Assembly (NCBI GenBank): GCA_963556255.1
Contig: OY744608.1
Span: 31,001,154 to 31,065,153, forward strand
Length of the DNA stretch: 64,000 bases
Reading direction: 5' to 3'
Source: Allolobophora icterica
Taxonomy: Eukaryota; Annelida; Clitellata; Crassiclitellata; Lumbricidae
Numbering within the stretch: position 1 is the stretch's first letter; the number at the start of each line of letters is the position of its first letter. This document shows, one piece after another, positions 63,303-64,000 of this stretch. The translations under genes and the position numbers were made by a program. A model generated the notes under the pieces. The model was not told the DNA's origin. It was given only the letters and a program-made list of their open reading frames with translations, and searched no databases.

Positions 63303-63757
63303 TAGGGCTGTACCGAATATTCGCTTCGTATTCGCTTCGGGGCCGAATAGTGGCCGAAATAGCTATTCGGTATTCGGCCGAATAGTAGTGGTCGGACCGA
63401 ATACGAATAGTGGTCACGTGACATCTGTTTCTGCTTATAGGGCTGCTATAGCGAGTGGAGTGAACGTTAAGTAAGTGGCATTTTCTAAGTTTAGTTAAAT
63501 TAGTTACATTCCTAGTAGTATACATAGAATGGCAGAAATATGCAAAAATTACACGTAAGCCCCTAATTAACTGTTTACTTTTAGTTCATGTATTAAATTT
63601 ACTGAACTGAAACTTTTGCTTACATTTGAAATTTTGAATGTTGTCTGTAGACCTCTTTTGTACACTATTCGTATTCGTATTCGTATTCGGCCGAATAGTT
63701 GGTCCAACTATTCGTATTCGGCCGAATAGTGATGATCACCTATTCGGTACAGCCCTA
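63303..63757. mobile_element. 455-bp hAT-like MITE (TAGGGCTGTACCGAAT family)
   Basis: The ends TAGGGCTGTACCGAATA and TATTCGGTACAGCCCTA are almost exact inverted repeats. The perfect 8-bp duplication ATAGCAAC lies at 63295-63302 and 63758-63765. Subterminal 'attcggccgaatagt' repeats form many small palindromes. Related in layout to 52436-52845. Confidence 0.94.
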
Positions 63758-63774
63758 ATAGCAACTGTCTAGAT

Positions 63775-63947
63775 CAGCGGTGCGCAACCTGCGGCCGTAC
63801 GGCCGCATGCGGCCGTCAGAGGGAGACTTGGCGGCCGTGGACAGTTGAGCTAATGATAATGTTTTGGCGGCCGTGTGCAGATTAATTCATAAATAGGAAA
63901 CTGTGGAATTCTATTCCATGAAGAATATAAATTGTTCCTTAAGTGCA
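63775..63947. mobile_element. hAT-like terminus (CAGCGGTGCGCAACC)
   Basis: CAGCGGTGCGCAACCTGCGG followed by 'gcggccgt' repeats resembles the classic hAT end 'CAGnGGTTCTCAACC'. The other end is not identified before the window ends. Confidence 0.55.
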
Positions 63948-64000
63948 GGGCTGTAGTCGAGCGTATACGCGGGTATACAGCGTATACTTACCTCTAGCGA
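63948..64000. mobile_element. Start of a MITE, CAGGGCTGTAG family, cut by window end
   Basis: CAGGGCTGTAGTCGAGCG, GTATACGCGGGTATAC and CTTACCTCTAG match the copy at 12976-13144. Confidence 0.6.

Overview
The window is a piece of an AT-rich animal nuclear genome. Genes have GT-AG introns, simple-sequence tracts are long and numerous, and there is much LINE, SINE and hAT debris. The synapsin and NIM1-like kinase sequences, together with frequent 'taggcct' words, suggest a marine invertebrate deuterostome, most likely an echinoderm or relative. That placement is an inference.

Genes. At the left edge is the last coding exon of a NIM1-type AMPK-related kinase (1000-1740, +). It runs tail-to-tail with a single-exon F-box protein gene (3905-5200, -). 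The main gene is a complete synapsin (30595-47814, +). I resolved it into 12 exons with GT-AG junctions and matching phases, giving 561 codons with domains A, C and E. A short C2H2 zinc-finger relic lies at 51961-52188 (-).

Mobile DNA. Most of 5-30 kb, the synapsin introns and 48-64 kb is transposon debris. A 5'-truncated LINE with an intact reverse transcriptase sits in a (TA)n tract (15.2-17.5 kb). At least seven other LINE 3' fragments occur, two tRNA-derived SINEs, a hAT-transposase relic, and about 15 non-autonomous hAT-like elements. Eleven of these have recognisable 8-bp target-site duplications, nine of them perfect. Several are nested: a SINE is split by a hAT element that is itself split by a MITE.

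Palindrome. From about 55336 to 61827 lies a nearly perfect inverted repeat, with arms of about 3.2 kb and almost no spacer. It interrupts a 53-bp satellite array that resumes on the far side. Each arm carries, from outside inwards: a LINE-type 3' tail with (ATTG)n, iteron-like direct repeats, and CpG-rich intronless coding sequence of unknown function read toward the centre. The frame is broken by frameshifts and TAG codons. This is the best candidate here for something undescribed.

No bacterial-type features (operons, CRISPR, IS elements) are present. Many translations of simple repeats (poly-His, poly-Asp, CV/TH repeats) are not genes.
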